DNA from: Syntrophomonadaceae bacterium
GTDB lineage: Bacteria; Bacillota_D; Dethiobacteria; DTU022; PWGO01
DNA length: 14,237 nt
Direction of reading: 5' to 3'
NCBI GenBank assembly: GCA_003554535.1
Contig: PWGT01000064.1
Location: 1-14,237 of the forward strand
Positions 13,746 through 14,237 of this stretch are shown piece after piece (position 1 is the first letter of the stretch; the number at the start of each line of letters is the position of its first letter). A program made the translations under genes and the position numbers. The notes under the pieces are model-generated. The model worked only from the letters and a program-made list of their open reading frames with translations, made no database searches and had not been told where the DNA came from.

Positions 13746-13874
13746 ATGCAAAATATTCAGGCTGCAATAATTAAAGGTGCTAAAAAAGCAGAAAGTTTGG
13801 TGACGAAAATGGTGCGATATAGAAAAAATTACCTGGATTCCTCACAAAAAATGCTCATAAGAAGGAATTTTTAG
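13746..13874 (+). CDS. Short basic ORF, doubtful
   Basis: ATG 13746, two bases after the previous stop, opens a 42-codon frame: MQNIQAAIIKGAKKAESLVT, then KMVRYRKNYLDSSQKMLIRR, ending NF. It is basic and helical, without a ribosome binding site of its own. It may be the beginning of a gene truncated downstream, or chance. No family is recognised. Confidence 0.25.
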   Translation: MQNIQAAIIKGAKKAESLVTKMVRYRKNYLDSSQKMLIRRNF

Positions 13875-13931
13875 TGTGACGTGTAATTTAAGTAAAAGTA
13901 ACAATATTCTATTTAAGGAGGATGAACAGCC

Positions 13932-14237
13932 ACGAAAACCCAATTCAGACTTGCAATAGGGCTCCTGGCGATTAGCATCTTCGTAGCGGTTGGCACTTAT
14001 ATGAGGTTATGGGATATTCGCTTTTCAATTGGACCCTTTTACTCGGATCACTGGCTTTCCATCATTGGAGGAACGTACCTCCTCATTTTCATCGTGATAT
14101 TCGCCTATACGAAGCGCTATACAGCAGTTAATCGTGACACACTCTTGAAAGTCCACATGTTTGGAAACTTGCTGGCATTCATGTTTGTATCGGTACATTT
14201 TGCGGAACAGATGGCTCATGCGCATGACTTGGGAACA
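13932..14237 (+). CDS. Multi-helix membrane protein, partial, apparent ACG start
   Basis: The frame is open from 13926 to the window end (102 codons from 13932). It reads TKTQFRLAIGLLAISIFVAV (helix 1), then DHWLSIIGGTYLLIFIVIFA (helix 2), a loop, and HMFGNLLAFMFVSVHFAEQM (helix 3). His75 and His89 are 14 apart on one helix, a spacing seen for haem ligands in cytochrome b, so a haem-binding membrane subunit is possible but unproven. AAGGAGG (13915-13921) lies 10 bases before ACG 13932. TGA 13923-13925 closes the frame upstream, and the first in-frame ATG is 14001, inside or after helix 1. So either ACG is used, the start was ATG and has mutated, or one base was added after ATG 13922. Confidence 0.65.

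Noticed and set aside
13192..13767. 191-codon minus-strand frame opposite the SnoaL-like gene
   Set aside because: It is antisense to a clearly homologous gene, with low-complexity hydrophobic composition and no ribosome binding site; its length comes from the stop-poor complement.

Overview
The window most likely comes from a spore-forming, anaerobic Firmicute of the Clostridia type. The signs are a SpoVS gene, strong AGGAGG-type ribosome binding sites, a Gram-positive HU and cold-shock protein, a CxxC DsrE-like protein and tandem proline racemases. It shows no rRNA, tRNA, CRISPR array or intact insertion sequence. I cannot name the genus from sequence alone.

Layout. 1-2487: remains of an OpuC/OsmU-type osmoprotectant ABC transporter. 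It consists of a 5'-truncated permease, a gutted ATPase gene of which only both ends survive, an intact second permease and an intact binding lipoprotein closed by a good terminator. 2488-3740: a sulfur-relay-like cluster in poor repair. It holds a possible decayed minus-strand gene, a small membrane ORF with an in-frame TGA, an intact DsrE-family gene, a ClpP-like protease that lost its N-terminal half, and an intact-looking 50-residue membrane protein. 3960-6010: two proline racemase-family genes in tandem, both with the two catalytic cysteines. 6157-6615: a universal stress protein on the minus strand. 6994-9542: an AT-rich operon of a small lipoprotein, an SdhA/FrdA-like flavoprotein and a short 2Fe-2S protein, which together look like a two-subunit reductase or dehydrogenase. 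9536-10440: mosaic debris, namely a copied 5' end of the downstream metallo-hydrolase gene, several hairpins, coding remnants and a small four-cysteine ORF of phage-like look. 10537-12489: spoVS (minus), HU (plus), a frameshifted GYD-domain gene, another decayed minus-strand stretch and a cold-shock gene. 12534-13743: an UlaG-like metallo-beta-lactamase-fold hydrolase and an NTF2/SnoaL-like gene broken by two in-frame stops. The window ends inside a membrane protein gene whose only well-placed start codon is ACG.

The strongest theme is gene decay: at least five recognisable genes are truncated, frameshifted or interrupted beside apparently healthy ones. The points most worth checking are the collapsed opuCA gene, the duplicated hydrolase leader, the TGA codons that sit where tryptophan is expected, and the unusual flavoprotein/2Fe-2S pair. 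I did not find a convincing wholly new biological system.
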